A stretch of 64,000 bases of DNA from Ianthella basta (lineage: Eukaryota; Porifera; Demospongiae; Verongiida; Ianthellidae): NCBI GenBank assembly GCA_964019415.1, contig OZ025887.1:2907306-2971305 (forward strand), read 5' to 3'. The notes beneath the pieces are model-generated. The model worked only from the letters and a program-made list of their open reading frames with translations. It was not told where the DNA came from and searched no databases. Shown here one piece after another: positions 44,901 to 55,579 of this stretch. Position 1 is the first letter of the stretch; the number at the start of each line of letters is the position of its first letter. A program made the position numbers and the translations under genes.

Positions 44901-45107
44901 GAAAATAGTAAGGATGCAGGGATTGCACAAAAGTACAGAAACAAGTAACGACTGTTACACAGTGGAGCATTAACCATTGTTCCTACATGCAAGAATGTCA
45001 CACTTCATAGTCCACACCCTTGAATTTAAGGACAAAGGTTAATGCTCCATCATGAAACAGCTTGTTTCTGTACCTTTAGTGCCACCCCTACATCCTTACT
45101 ATTTATG
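44901..45107. repeat. MITE family M2, copy b
   Basis: GTAAGGATGCAGGGATTGCA, AGTACAGAAACAAGTAACGA and CAGTGGAGCATTAACCATTG on the left; complements ATTAACCTTTGTCC.., CTTGTTTCTGTACC and CCCCTACATCCTTACT on the right. More diverged from copy a, with substitutions through both arms. Confidence 0.78.
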
Positions 45108-46189
45108 CAGAAAATTTTAATAATTCTAGGGCTTTTTATGTTGTGCACACTGCACATGCTAATGTGCAACCACTGGACATCCATGCAGATATAGGACCAT
45201 TATTTCTATAATGGAGAGCTAGGGAAGTCATCAGACAGGCTGTCAAGTGTGGTGCAAGCAGAACTGAAAAGAAGATGAATGAGTGTGTAATCCTTAACTG
45301 TCGCCTAACTTAACATTACATACCTGGATGCAATTGTATGTAATTATCTGAACTAAATATCTACTGTTTTTCTCCACTTTACTTTTGAGGCTAGACTCTA
45401 ACTGTGAATGTTCTTCCTCTAAATTGGTGCAGGTACCTAGGACCCTATTCCTGGAGCTTGTCAGCACCCGTTCCGCGCTAGGCCACCAGAATTAGTGAGA
45501 AATTGGAACCGGAAGCTAACTGAGTATTAATTAAAAATGGCGGGATGTGCATGACCACAGATATCCTTTGAAACGACGTGCAAGCTAACTTAGACCAAAG
45601 CTTGTCTCGTATGCGCCTCCATATGGATATCTAACGGTCGTGCGAGGCTATTGAGCAGACATTGAAGGAACAGTAGTCGGAAAACTGCCGGTCGTCAATG
45701 TCATTGTAAAATGGTGTCTAGCGCGTAACAACGTCTCCGGACAGACCCGGTAACTGTAATGAGTGATACTTGCTAGCGACGGTTTCTAACCTACAAAAGA
45801 ATACAGTTCGGTTAATTTGCAGTAGCTTTGTTTTGAAATTAGTTCGATAGCTAATTCTGTACGTCAGTTACAGCTGGCGAAGAAGAATATGAAGAAGAAT
45901 ATAAAGAATATGAAGACAAAAATTGATGTTTTCGAATGTCATTTTCTCGCTGATAGACCATGTTCACTTGCTTTCCAGGTCAGTTTAGTTTAAGAATAGT
46001 TGGTATTTAACCCTACCTAGCTTTACTTTGGCGGTTTTCGGCGCATTTCGCGATTTCGTTCCTATGCCAATGTATTGTGAATTCAAAACATCCTGTACCA
46101 TCCTTACATAGAGAGTACTATCGTACTCTCTGATAAATGTAAGCACAGTTATACCACTGCAGTTTACATATTATATAAACATACATACC
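45108..46189. other. Intergenic, promoter-like patch, no gene confirmed
   Basis: CpG content rises around 45450-45830, with AAAAATGGCGGGAT at about 45534 and AAAATGGTGTCTAG at about 45710. Each ATG opens only a few codons. This could be a 5' exon region of a gene whose rest is not visible, or another repeat carrying the ATGGCG motif. Confidence 0.3.
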
Positions 46190-46204
46190 TACGGTAGCGG
46201 CAAA

Positions 46205-46580
46205 AATTATGTTACCATACGAAGTTCTTTCTTCGCGAACTTCGCTCGTACTTCGTACGAAGTTCGCCCGAAGTGGGATGGAAGTTCGTACGAAGTGTGT
46301 CTTAAGTTCGAGCGAAGTTGCCCCGAAGGTCGTTCGAAGTTGTCCCGAAGTTCGTTCGAAGTTGCATTGAAGTTCGTTCGAAGTTGCATTGAAGTTCGTT
46401 CGAAGTTGCATTGAAGTTCGTTCGAAGTTGCATTGAAGTTCGTTCGAAGTTGCATTGAAGTTCGTTCGAAGTTGCACCGAAGTTCGTGCGAAATTGCCCA
46501 GAAATTTGTACGAAGTTCGTCAGTCCAAGTTCGCCAACAAAGTTGGCTCGACTTCGTTCGAAGAACGACCAAGTTTGACA
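46205..46580. repeat. 22-bp minisatellite (two 11-bp half units), block 1
   Basis: Five exact tandem copies of GAAGTTCGTTCGAAGTTGCA-TT occupy 46347-46456, with variants (GAAGTTCGTNCGAAGTTGYCCC-like) on both sides. Each 22-mer is two related 11-mers (GAAGTTCGTTC / GAAGTTGCATT) and contains the palindrome TTCGAA. All three minus-strand frames stay open through the block because the unit lacks stops, giving repeats such as RTNFNATSNELQCNFE. I regard these as non-coding by-products. Confidence 0.95.
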
Positions 46581-46984
46581 GATCGTTATCACCATCGTTG
46601 CCTTGGAACCTTTCTTAGGCTGCAATGGTTCCACAACCTGGGAAACCTTTAATATTGAAGTTAAACCTTCTTCTTCCCAGAATACCAACGTGTGAGATCC
46701 TAAAGAGGTTATTATATAGCTGAACGTTATTGGAAGTTGCAATTTATCATGCACTTGCTGCTACTTTATTACAAAACAGCTTACACGGTAACGTAGACAG
46801 CGTGTACTTTTCGCTCGACTTGTATCTTCTTTCCTTCCTTTTCGCTGAGCAGGCATACTTGAGGATCTTCCTTCTGCACTCTCTTCCCAAAATCTCGGAT
46901 CATAATATTATTGCACCTCATGCAGGCGCGAAATTCTTCAGATTAGCACAAGCGCACTACAATGCTAACTCAAAACAGTAACGG

Positions 46985-47195
46985 TTCTTTCGAAGTTGTC
47001 CCTGTAGTTCGTACGAAGTTCAGCCATAGGTTCGCTCGAAGACGCCCCGAACTTCGTTCAAACTTCGCTCGAAGTTGCCCCGAAGTTGGCTCTAAGTTCG
47101 TACGAAGTCGACCTGAAGTTCGTACGAAGCTCGCCTGTAGTTCGTGCGAAGTTCGCCCAAAGATTTCTGGCGAAGTTCGCTTCGCAATGTAAACA
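46985..47195. repeat. 22-bp minisatellite, block 2 (diverged)
   Basis: The same GAAGTTCGTACGAAGTT-type units in the same orientation as block 1, but no two adjacent units are identical. The block ends at the right TIR. Greater divergence than block 1 suggests block 1 was recently amplified or homogenised. Confidence 0.9.
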
Positions 47196-47215
47196 TATTT
47201 TCTGCGGCTACCGTA

Positions 47216-48920
47216 CATACTGACCTACCACTGAAAGCGTAATATGAAGCCATACAACAAAACGTCAAAATGAAAACAATATACATAGATCATAATACCG
47301 TATTAAAGCCTACAATTGAAAATAAAACTGGTGTGGCTTTTGCACACAGAAAGGAATGCACCTATGATACTGGAACAATTAATGATTCACAAACTAAAAT
47401 TGTAGTAGTGCACTGTACACAAGCAATAAGTGTACACATTTACCTGTTGGACACTTCTGTTCCACAACTCCCTCAACTGTTACTGACAGCTTTTCACTGG
47501 AACTTACTGAAATGCTTTCATTAGCATCTGGAATGCTTGGAACAGTAACAAGCTGTGGTGTGCACATAAAGAAGAGTTTAAAGTTTCACTTTAAAACTCA
47601 TGGAGCTGCTGCCCAAATTCACATACAGAAACACATACACATATGAAAATGAACCAAATTTGTGAACAAATGTGGAGAACCTGATATTGTTTCTGCGTAT
47701 GTACATTTGAATGGCAAGTATATTGTTATGTAATCATCTGTTCTATATTACATTACGGTTATGTATTATCACTTATGTAACATCCAGGGCCTGTATGAAA
47801 ATCCACTCTTAAATGTATGTAGATACAGCATTCCCATTGACAAATAATATTTAAATGAAAATGAATGAAATAACATTATGCTGACAACAGGTACACACCA
47901 TAGAGGATGCATAGTAGGGTTTCTGGAGCAGCCTCAAGTTACTTAAGTTGGGTATAAAATTTCATATCCATTTTCAGTTTGAGTGAGACTGCATGATTGA
48001 CTTTACCTAACTGACAGAGGAGACCGACCCTTCATGGATGTTTAACAACCATAACAGCAATACATACATAGTACATGAATATGCACTCATGCGAATCTGC
48101 ACATACATTCAAACAATCAAGTGCATATAGTGCAGTATCACAGTAAATTCCTACAACACAGCATGTGCACTGTAGACTGACATGTATGCATGATATGCAT
48201 GTGAGATATGTGGTAGGCCATGTAAAGCAATGGGACAGCCAAACGTCCCACAGCTAATTCCATTTTGAACTACAGCTAGTGAAGAAAAATAAGATGAAGA
48301 CAAGAATGGTACATTAGATCCCTGCTATTGGTCCATCTCAATCCTAGCTAGTACAGTTACCAAACAAACAAGAATGATGTTGGAAAGTTATAGATTGTGT
48401 CATGGTAGCAGCAGTGGCTAATGTGCTGAAATCAGACCTGCACAAATATTGATACAGTCATTGATTACAGTACCTACAATGTACTTCTGAAGTTTGGAGT
48501 AGATCACTTCTTCCCTGCACCAGACATGGAAGACAGAAATGTAGCCAACAGGGGCCGCACTAGGGATGTTAGGTATTAACTGACTTGACAAATGCTCACT
48601 GCTAACATACAAAAATCAGCGCTTCCAAAACGTTCTGGCTGCATTCTGTATTCCATATTTGAATTGGAAGCTGCTCAAGCAGACCTTTACAGCTCCAACA
48701 CTGGGTGTGCTTTTTAACAAGCTATCCAGGTTGCATTTAGTGGTACATATCCATCAAGAAACTGTTACATAAATCAGCATGGATGTGAATTATGAATCAG
48801 GCACACACGCGCACTGCCAGTGATACAGTACAAATAATGCACACTGCTCTATAAGTGATAATACAAGACAAGGGGAATTGTTTTATGATAGAATAGAGAT
48901 TCATTACCACGTCTGGACAT
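47216..48920. other. Intergenic, no gene recognised
   Basis: A diverged copy of the CTCATGGAGCTGCTGCCC motif (see 38147) lies at about 47598. Otherwise AT-rich with short uninformative frames. Confidence 0.45.
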
Positions 48921-49028
48921 TGATAAAGGGGGGGATTACTAGAGCGTTAAACATGTCGTACACGTTTTTTACCAAAAGTAAAAAAAGTGTACCACGTGTT
49001 TAACGCTCAAGTAATCCCCCCTTTATCA
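48921..49028. repeat. 108-bp near-perfect hairpin
   Basis: TGATAAAGGGGGGGATTACT at the left pairs with AAGTAATCCCCCCTTTATCA at the right. The next stretches, GCGTTAAACATGTCGTACAC and GTGTACCACGTGTTTAACGC, are also complementary with few mismatches, leaving a loop of about 5 bases. It may be a minimal foldback MITE. No duplicated flank is clear. Confidence 0.85.
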
Positions 49029-50979
49029 GGAATTGTTTTAACACACATAATGCATTATACACATGAGTGAATGTTGCAGATGTCACACAAATTTGTCAAT
49101 TGTTAATAATTATTAGTAATTATTAGTAACCAGACAGCCTGCCTCCCCTTGTTATTACATCAATCAGAAGGTCTGAGGGGCTAGCTGGGCAGTGGTAGAC
49201 AGATCTGGAGCCTCGAAGGCATGTGATGGCAGATCGTAGTACTGAGAAGCTCAGGCAGCAGTGTATCCATCACATTGCTGTGCTATATGATTGCTGCTGC
49301 TTCTCACTGATGAGGGCCACCAATCTTACATAGAACGCTTCTGGGCACATGCCCCCTGTGGCAGAGAAGACAAGGGGGGGCGAGCGTGTCTTGCTCAATC
49401 TCTCGGACTCTCTGATCATAAGCTCTTCTCGTGCTTCTTGTAGCAAGCACTTGGGGGAAGTAAGGCGGCTACTGGGCACATGTGGGTTGAAAACCCTTAG
49501 GTCAACAATAGCATCCTGCCTCCTTTCACCCCAGGATCTTTGTGCCCTAATGTCCAGCCCGGCTTCATCCTGCCTGTTTGCTGTAGTGTCAAGATCTCTC
49601 CAGTGAGAGGCTCGATCCCTACATTGGAACACACTTCTGTCAGCATCTTAGTCGAAAAGTCCTTGATTTCATCGTGTCTCAGACAGCTGAATCCACCACG
49701 ATTGCATGTCAGGGTGTGTTCTACTGTGATGCTGCTTCCACATACACACTTCTCAGGCAATTGATCAAGCCTCCATCCAAACCTTAAGCAAACAGCGTCC
49801 CTGAACCCTGTCTTGGGGAGGTAGAAACCATGCTCAGCCACAGGCAAGACAGACAACCAATTGGATGCACCTTTTTCAGTGGCAAGGTTGACCATTTACT
49901 TAACTGTTAATCTCAGGAAGCTCTTCAAGCAGGAGTCTGGTGTCCTCTGCTGTAGCTTATCTCCTCTCTTGCCAGACTGCCAACCTTGCCTTCCTATGCT
50001 TCTTGAATATCTCAAAGTTGAGCTGCCCTGATTGTTGCAGAATCAGTTCTGACATGAGATTACACACTTTACAAGATGCTGAGTACTCAAAGTCACTCTC
50101 ACTCTGAGGATGGTCCAGGCCGAGACCACCAAGGCGGGTGGATAGTGACATGATGCTTCTCATGTGGTTATTCAAATCATTCTTGCCAGTGATAAAAGGA
50201 ATGAGACTGTGACAGACTGCTGTCTCCAACGGTGTTAGCAGGTTGCCGATATTGGGGATTGTCCTGAGAAGGAACTTCCACTTATGGCTCAGACCATGGG
50301 TGTAGGCTGCATAAGCTACATGAGGGTGAGTTTTAGTGATTACTGAGAGCTGTTCTATTTCATAGGTCCATCCTTCAATTTTCATTTTCACAAAGAAATC
50401 GGCTGACCCTATTGCAGTTCCTAAGTACTCTGTCCCGAATTTTGTGAGCTGAATGCCAGAGGCAGCGAAGGTGGTGCTTGCTGCTTCAAAGTGCTCGTCC
50501 TTCACGATCAACCAAGTTTTCTCTGGGTTGGGAAAGTAACCGTACTGAGGACCCAGCTGCGTGAGATCATCCCACCAGACCTTGATGTGCTGCAACTCGC
50601 CACCTGCTGAAGCTTCATCGGCATATGAGCACTGCTTCACTTCCCGACTCAGCTTGTGGATCAGTGGTAGAGTGGTAAGGGCAAACAATGCCATGGCCAG
50701 TGGGTCACCTTGCGTAGTACCCTCCTGGGAGGGAATGATATCCCCATCAATGTATAGGCTGGACTCATGCCTGTATGTATTCACCAGAGCAGGTGCAATA
50801 CTGGGGCAACTACGGTTGGATGTTAATCAGTGCTGTCTTCTGGTTAAGATTGTTGAAAGCGTTTGCTGCGTCTGTGAAAAGAATGGCCTGACATGATGGC
50901 AGCTCAAACACACTTCTCAGTGTGTGAATGGCTGCTTTGCAGCCAGACTGCTGGCCCACACAAAGCTGCTGTACACCTG

Positions 50980-51816
50980 CTGTAGGCAAAAGAATTAACT
51001 TCCTTTCTTGCACCCAAGACAAATGACATGGAAGCCAGAATTTTTGAACAAAACAAAAATTAAGGGGGTTGGAAATAATGAATTTTAGGTTCTTTTCATT
51101 CCAGCATCACCATCTTTAGGTTTGTTAGCCTGGGATTTGACTGACCCAGGCTTTTTCATTTTTGGATTTCCATCAACCTCCCATCAGGACTGTCTTTCAA
51201 GTCCTTCATAATAGGCGAGTCAGGGGTTCAGCACTAGTCACCATAGTTCGGGGAGAAGTGGTCCACACAAGTCAGTGACTGACGACAGATCCCGAATGGG
51301 CTCAGGCCGTCAGCTCAGACACTGAAAGATGACCTCTCAGGATTCATACAGCAGAATAGAGCACAAAGTGCTGCATCCTTTCGATCTGCGACTCAGTCTT
51401 CTCTGCGTTGGGAAGGCGGCCTAAGTCGCTCACCAATTGGTGTGCGACCGTACCTAGTCCCCCAATTACCATTGGCACTGTGTCCAGTCAATAACCAGTG
51501 TACTGTCTCCTCATGTCAGTGCGCAGATCATCATACTTGGACAGCTTCTTGGCTCTTCTCTCTGCCAGGATAGAGTCCAAGCAACTGCCATCTCAATGAG
51601 ATACAGCCACCTGTTTCCCTTGTCCTGGAGAAAGATGTCTGGATGACGGGCCACAATATCTCTGTCTGTGGGGATGGGGACATCCCAGAGAATCTTTGCA
51701 CATTGGTTTTCACGGATAGGCAAGGGTTCGAGTTCCCACCATCGAGGCGTCACTTCAAAGCTGTAGTGAATGCAGAGGACTTGGTAGACTGCTAGCAGAG
51801 CACGATTATGCCATTC
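50980..51816 (-). mobile_element. LINE C-terminal fragment nested in copy 2 of the RT element
   Basis: CACCTG is repeated at 50974-50979 and 51817-51822. Removing the insert plus one repeat restores the host element frame (..DNILKVAG joined to VQQLCVG). The insert reads YQVLCIHYSFEVTPRWWELE, CAKILWDVPIPTDRDIVARH and PDIFLQDKGN, the C-terminal 'ILWD..I..D..I.A.RPDI' domain found after RT in a LINE family. It continues with VPMVIGGLGTVAHQLVSDLG near 51470. It is 5'-truncated and has a short 3' tail. Confidence 0.8.
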
Positions 51817-52795
51817 CACCTGCAACCTTTAGGATGTTGTCTTTGACAATTGAAAAGATGGCTTTGCCAATTATTCTCAACTTCACCTATCCCAATGGGC
51901 CTGACTCTTGGATGTTTATCCAAGGCTATGAGTCTGCATGGCGATAATGTTTTCAAGCCCACTGGGTCTACAACAGTAGTGCTAAGACGGCAACCCACGG
52001 CAGCAACTGCGTTGCACAGATCATGTGATGCGTCATGAAAGCAGGAGCACAATCATCTCCAGTCTGCTGCATTCATGCCAGAAAGGCCTGCTGCTCCTTC
52101 AGTGCGCATTGCAATAGTGCGAATGAGCTGACCGGTGATACTCTCGAACAGAATGGGGTGGTGTGGTGAAGGTGTCTCATCTTCAGGAAGAAGGGCTGAG
52201 TAGGAGACTGATCTGCTGCTAGGATGCTTCTTCTGGAGGATGTCTCTTACTGTATTGCTGCCAGTGCTTGAAGTGATTACTTTGTCAAGTGCAAGAGGAG
52301 TGCCCCTGGAGTCAGAGGACAGCAGCCACAAGGCAGATTTTACTCTGCCATGCATCATGATGTTCGCAAAAGACCTGGCCAAGTTGTCCATTAGGGTTCC
52401 CTTCACTAGGTTCAGATGCTGTTGGATGGTACGATCTCCCTGAAGCAGACTGTCTATGCCATCATCCCGCCACTCAATCATACGTCTTTTATGCACTTCA
52501 CATGCTCCCTTGTTTTAGAGCCAGGAAAGGGCTTCTGGAGAATAAGAGATGGAAGAATCATTGCTGCTGTAAGGGAGAATGATTCAATCTGTGATCCCTC
52601 TGCATAGATTTGGTAGAGCCTGGCCATTTCACTAACAAAATCCTTCCCTGCTTTCCCCGTGGGGATGCTGAATATATTTCTCTGCCAATGTCCAACTTCT
52701 TCGAAGCATCTGTTTACCTTTGTAAGAAATTCCATGCCCCCAGCACTGCCCCATTGGTACGATTGATCAACTGGGTGAATAGGGGTGTAGGGGGG

Positions 52796-53657
52796 GGTAC
52801 ATACATACATACATACATTGGTTCAGTAAAATCTGGGAGAAGTATCTCCAGCAGTTCTTATCAAGCATAGCTTTCCACAAGTCTTGCCGATCTTCTCTCT
52901 GTATGCCACAGTCCTTCAGGATGGTGTCTGAATAAGTTTGTTTAGCCCCCATGCCACACCTTTGCTTTGGGCTTCCACACTAGTAGTTGGCATACTGGTT
53001 GTGGGGCATAGCTACTCATGTGGGCACAGTGACTAACAAACTTTAGCCTCTTGGCTTAGAGTCTCTCTGATACTGGCTAAATGTTTTGATGCACTTGAAC
53101 ATTGATCTTGCAATCTTGCCATCTGATCCCTAGGGCATACCAGAATAGCTGGGTGTAGGTATTGTCCAGAGCTCTCTCTAACCCCTTGGTCAGTGTCCAT
53201 GCCTCTGCTCCATAGAACAGAACAATCTCTACAGCGGCTTGAAAAAGGCGCACCTTGATGTTGCAGAATATATTAGATTGCGTTCGCTTGCATGCCTGCC
53301 AAGCTTGACCTCGTCGAACCTCAAAATCTCTCTCTGATGACACTACCCAGCTACCTAGGTACTCATTATTGGTCCGGGCAATTGGACCTTCAATCACTGT
53401 CAGCCCTGGGTCAGCCTTGAAGTCGCCCACAAGCAAGTATTCCGTCTTCTTACGGTTGATCTTCAGACCAACAGTTTGTGCCTCCTGTTCCACACTAGTG
53501 AGTAGAGCCTGTGTATCTTCATGGTTGTGTGAGAGCAAAGCAATGTCATTTGCAAAGTCCAGGTCTGATACTGCAACTGCAGGAGTAGATGTTCGTTATC
53601 GGGTGCCCACATGTGGACTGATGATGAAGCCATGGGAGTACCTGATACCTGATACTT
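52796..53657 (-). mobile_element. RTE-like LINE fragment nested in copy 2, 12-bp TSD
   Basis: GGTGTAGGGGGG is repeated exactly at 52784-52795 and 53658-53669. The insert, 862 bp, starts within RT (VSDLDFADDIALLSHN, motif C) and continues GLKINRKKTEYLLVGDF, NEYLGSWVVSSERDF and FYGAEAWTLTKGLERALDNT. The C-terminus is KPKQRCGMGAKQTYSD. Its 3' end is a (TGTA)n microsatellite (52798-52816), a common tail of RTE-type LINEs. Most of the coding frame is still open, so this insertion is younger than its host. Confidence 0.85.
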
Positions 53658-53995
53658 GGTGTAGGGGGGCGGTAGCAGGTCCATTGGATTGGCTACTGGG
53701 CTCTGTCTGTGCTTCATACGAATTTTCAACTGGATGAAAGGTAGGGGCATCAACAGGTTCAACGGTGGTGACTGCTGAGGATGGATCGGGAATCCTCTCC
53801 AGATCGTCAGTTGTACCATTGCCGTTGAATTGGGAACAGGATCAGGACTGTGACCGGGGCTGTTCTGATCTGATGGTGCCAGATTACAGCATTGATTCTT
53901 GCGACTTGGAAGACAGTTGACAAACAATCTTCTTGCTTTCTTGCAGAAGCACCTTTACAATGCCCATTGCCATTACAACGGCAACATGCAGACAT

Positions 53996-55159
53996 CGTGG
54001 CAATTTGGATCGAACAATCGTTTGCTGGTTAAGGTTTCATTAATCCACCATTTTCCCACCAATTTCCTACACTCATAAATTACATAAACTGACTGTTGCA
54101 GACGTTCAAGCTACGATATTTCAATCTAGAAGTAGCTACAACAAATGTATCAAACTGTTGCCGTGTATTCAAAGCTAACCTGGCCTCAGATAATATCAGC
54201 ACTGTGCTTCTCTGGTCTTTCAAAAGATTCTTTAGGTTTGTTTCATGGTCATAAATGAGCTCCCTTGGATACCAAACCTTCAATTCAATGCCACTGAATA
54301 CAATCGAACCTTCATCTTTCTGTGCATTGAATTGTGGTGATCTTGGGAAAGCCGAAGTTTCAAGTCAATGTGTGAAAAACAATCATCAATAATCTGTTTG
54401 GGTACATGTAAGTACTAGTTACTGCTTGCATTTACTGACTACAGACCTGAGGGAGATGTCAGTAAATGCATTTGGCCCTATAGTAGCTCAGTAGTAACTA
54501 GTTTATCATCCAATGGAGCATCTAAAAGGTACACCACAATTTGTAGCAGCATCTTCCGGAAGGTAGCCCAGAAGGGCAAAGTAGACACAGCTTTCTACAA
54601 AAAACAGTCCTTAGTCTAAGAGACATTGCAATTTCCATCTCATGGATAATGATTTGAAGAATTCACTCTCAGTTTTGTTCTGGAAACATACTAGGCGGCC
54701 CAGAAGTGTGTCCTGCAGAGTTTGAGGTAGTTTTATGTAGATAGCCACTTTCCACAGTTTGGATGTTGCTTGCTGCGGCTAGCTGTTGATTTGATGTGCT
54801 TTTGTGTGGAACCAGTAAGCTAGTCTTGAACCTAGATCCATCCACCTATTACATATCAGCCACCTCGTCGTAGCTTGTTGGATGAATCTGGGTTTGAGAC
54901 TCAGAAGTCACTTTTCAAGCAATGGGTGATCGTCCATCGGTAAAATGTTTGTGGGCACTTCACCTCTTAGAAAGGTCACTACTTCCCATGCTGAACTTAG
55001 TCTTTATCTTCATGAAGTATAGATGTTCTTCCATGTGCATATGCTGCTTTCTTTAAGATCAGGGTATTCTTTTGTGAAATGGTTGATGGTTGAAGCTATC
55101 TGGTGCTGTGCTGTTCTATCTCAGCCTTTTGTTCATCCGTAAACTTAGTCTACGATTCC
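53996..55159. other. Intergenic, no gene recognised
   Basis: A small foldback lies at about 54413-54502 (ACTAGTTACTG..GCATTTACTGAC and complements). No coding similarity was found in the rest. Confidence 0.4.
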
Positions 55160-55440
55160 CTCTTTGCTAGATTAAAGAGATAATTGCTGCGTAGAACTAA
55201 GCTACCTTGGAAGAAGCTACTTTCGAAGACAAAGCCGATGGAAGGAGCTAGATCCGAGGACCTTAAGGCAACTTGTCGAAACAAGTCACGATCGGCATTG
55301 TTACTGTCTGTAGACCTTTGAAACGACTATGCAAAGAAAGTGGAGCCACCAGGAATCGAACCTAGGACATCTGGCTTTAGCCGCTAGTGCTCTAACCACT
55401 GAGCTACGACGCCCCGCCAGCAACCACTCGCTTTGCAGCC
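55160..55440 (-). mobile_element. tRNA-derived SINE
   Basis: On the minus strand a tRNA-like head (55342-55413) is followed by an unrelated body. The body ends with GCTCCTTCCATCGGC and CTACGCAGCAATTATCTC (about 55250-55165). The same body end recurs 301 bp away at 55461-55575, so a second copy's tail lies directly upstream, a SINE dimer or two adjacent insertions. Presence of both RNA polymerase III promoter boxes in the head supports the SINE call. Confidence 0.72.
55342..55413 (-). other. tRNA-like SINE head, 72 nt, A and B boxes
   Basis: It folds into a 72-nt cloverleaf by length. Acceptor GGCGTCG/TGGCTCC has one mismatch; the D arm is GCTC..GAGC. The anticodon stem CTAGC/GCCAG has one mismatch. 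The variable loop is 5 nt, and the T arm is CTAGG TTCGATT CCTGG. A box TAGCTCAGTGG and B box GGTTCGATTCC are intact. The anticodon loop reads GGCTAAA (anticodon CTA by position) and lacks the universal U33, so it is not a functional tRNA. Confidence 0.75.
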
Positions 55441-55579
55441 CATATAAGCTGTGCTTGAGGTGATTGTTGCTAGATTATATGGATAATTGCTGCGTAGAAA
55501 TAACTGAGAAGGAAAGGATCATAAGCGTTCACAGCAAGGCCTGATGGAAGAAGCTACGTCCGAACATGAATTTGCCCAG
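55441..55579 (-). repeat. Second SINE body fragment
   Basis: TTGCTAGATTATATGGATAA, TTGCTGCGTAGAA and GATGGAAGAAGCTACGTCCG (plus-strand view) repeat the body of the SINE at 55165-55257. The tRNA-like head of this copy is not present next to it within the window part examined. Confidence 0.65.

Larger units (their letters stand above)
46192..47213. mobile_element. TA-flanked TIR element filled with minisatellite
   Basis: It is flanked by TA (46190-46191 and 47214-47215). The ends are CGGTAGCGGCAAAAATTATG on the left and, as complement, CGGTAGCCGCAGAAAATATG on the right; inverted similarity continues about 34 bp to CGAAG. TA duplication with TIRs fits Tc1/mariner-like MITEs, though the superfamily is not proven. 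Just inside each TIR lies a block of GAAGTTCG-type minisatellite (46205-46580 and 46985-47195), with ~400 bp of ordinary sequence in between. No transposase is encoded. Confidence 0.75.
49170..53995 (-). pseudogene. Cys-rich RT element, copy 2 (longest), with two LINE insertions
   Basis: Without its insertions it spans about 3.1 kb, one ORF of ~1000 codons. The ATG at 53995 starts MSACCRCNGNGHCK, then after a shift CFCKKARRLF and NCLPSRKNQCC, a Cys cluster. The frame resumes at 52783 with VDQSYQWGSAGGMEF and VGHWQRNIFSIPTGKAGKDF. The RT has IGIGEV, KAIF-like, FTDAANAFNNLNQKTAL (motif A), QEGTTQGDPLAMALFA (motif B), CSYADEASAGG (motif C, YADE) and GPQYGYFPNPEKTWLI. After RT come SNWLSVLPVAEHGFYLPKTG, a CVCG..EHTLTC knuckle followed by RGGFSCLRHDEIKD, and GLDIRAQRSW..AIVDLRVFNP. 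The last resembles a PD-(D/E)XK restriction-like endonuclease (inference). The end is LRGSRSVYH near 49180. CCHC plus restriction-like nuclease after RT is the plan of R2-type non-LTR elements. Several frameshifts and stops are present. Confidence 0.85.

Noticed and set aside
46118..46754. Repetitive protein genes on the minus strand
   Set aside because: All three frames are open because the 22-bp unit lacks stops; that is a property of the repeat, not evidence for coding.
55342..55413. Functional tRNA (anticodon CTA, a potential amber suppressor)
   Set aside because: U33 is absent, stems have mismatches and a SINE body follows directly.
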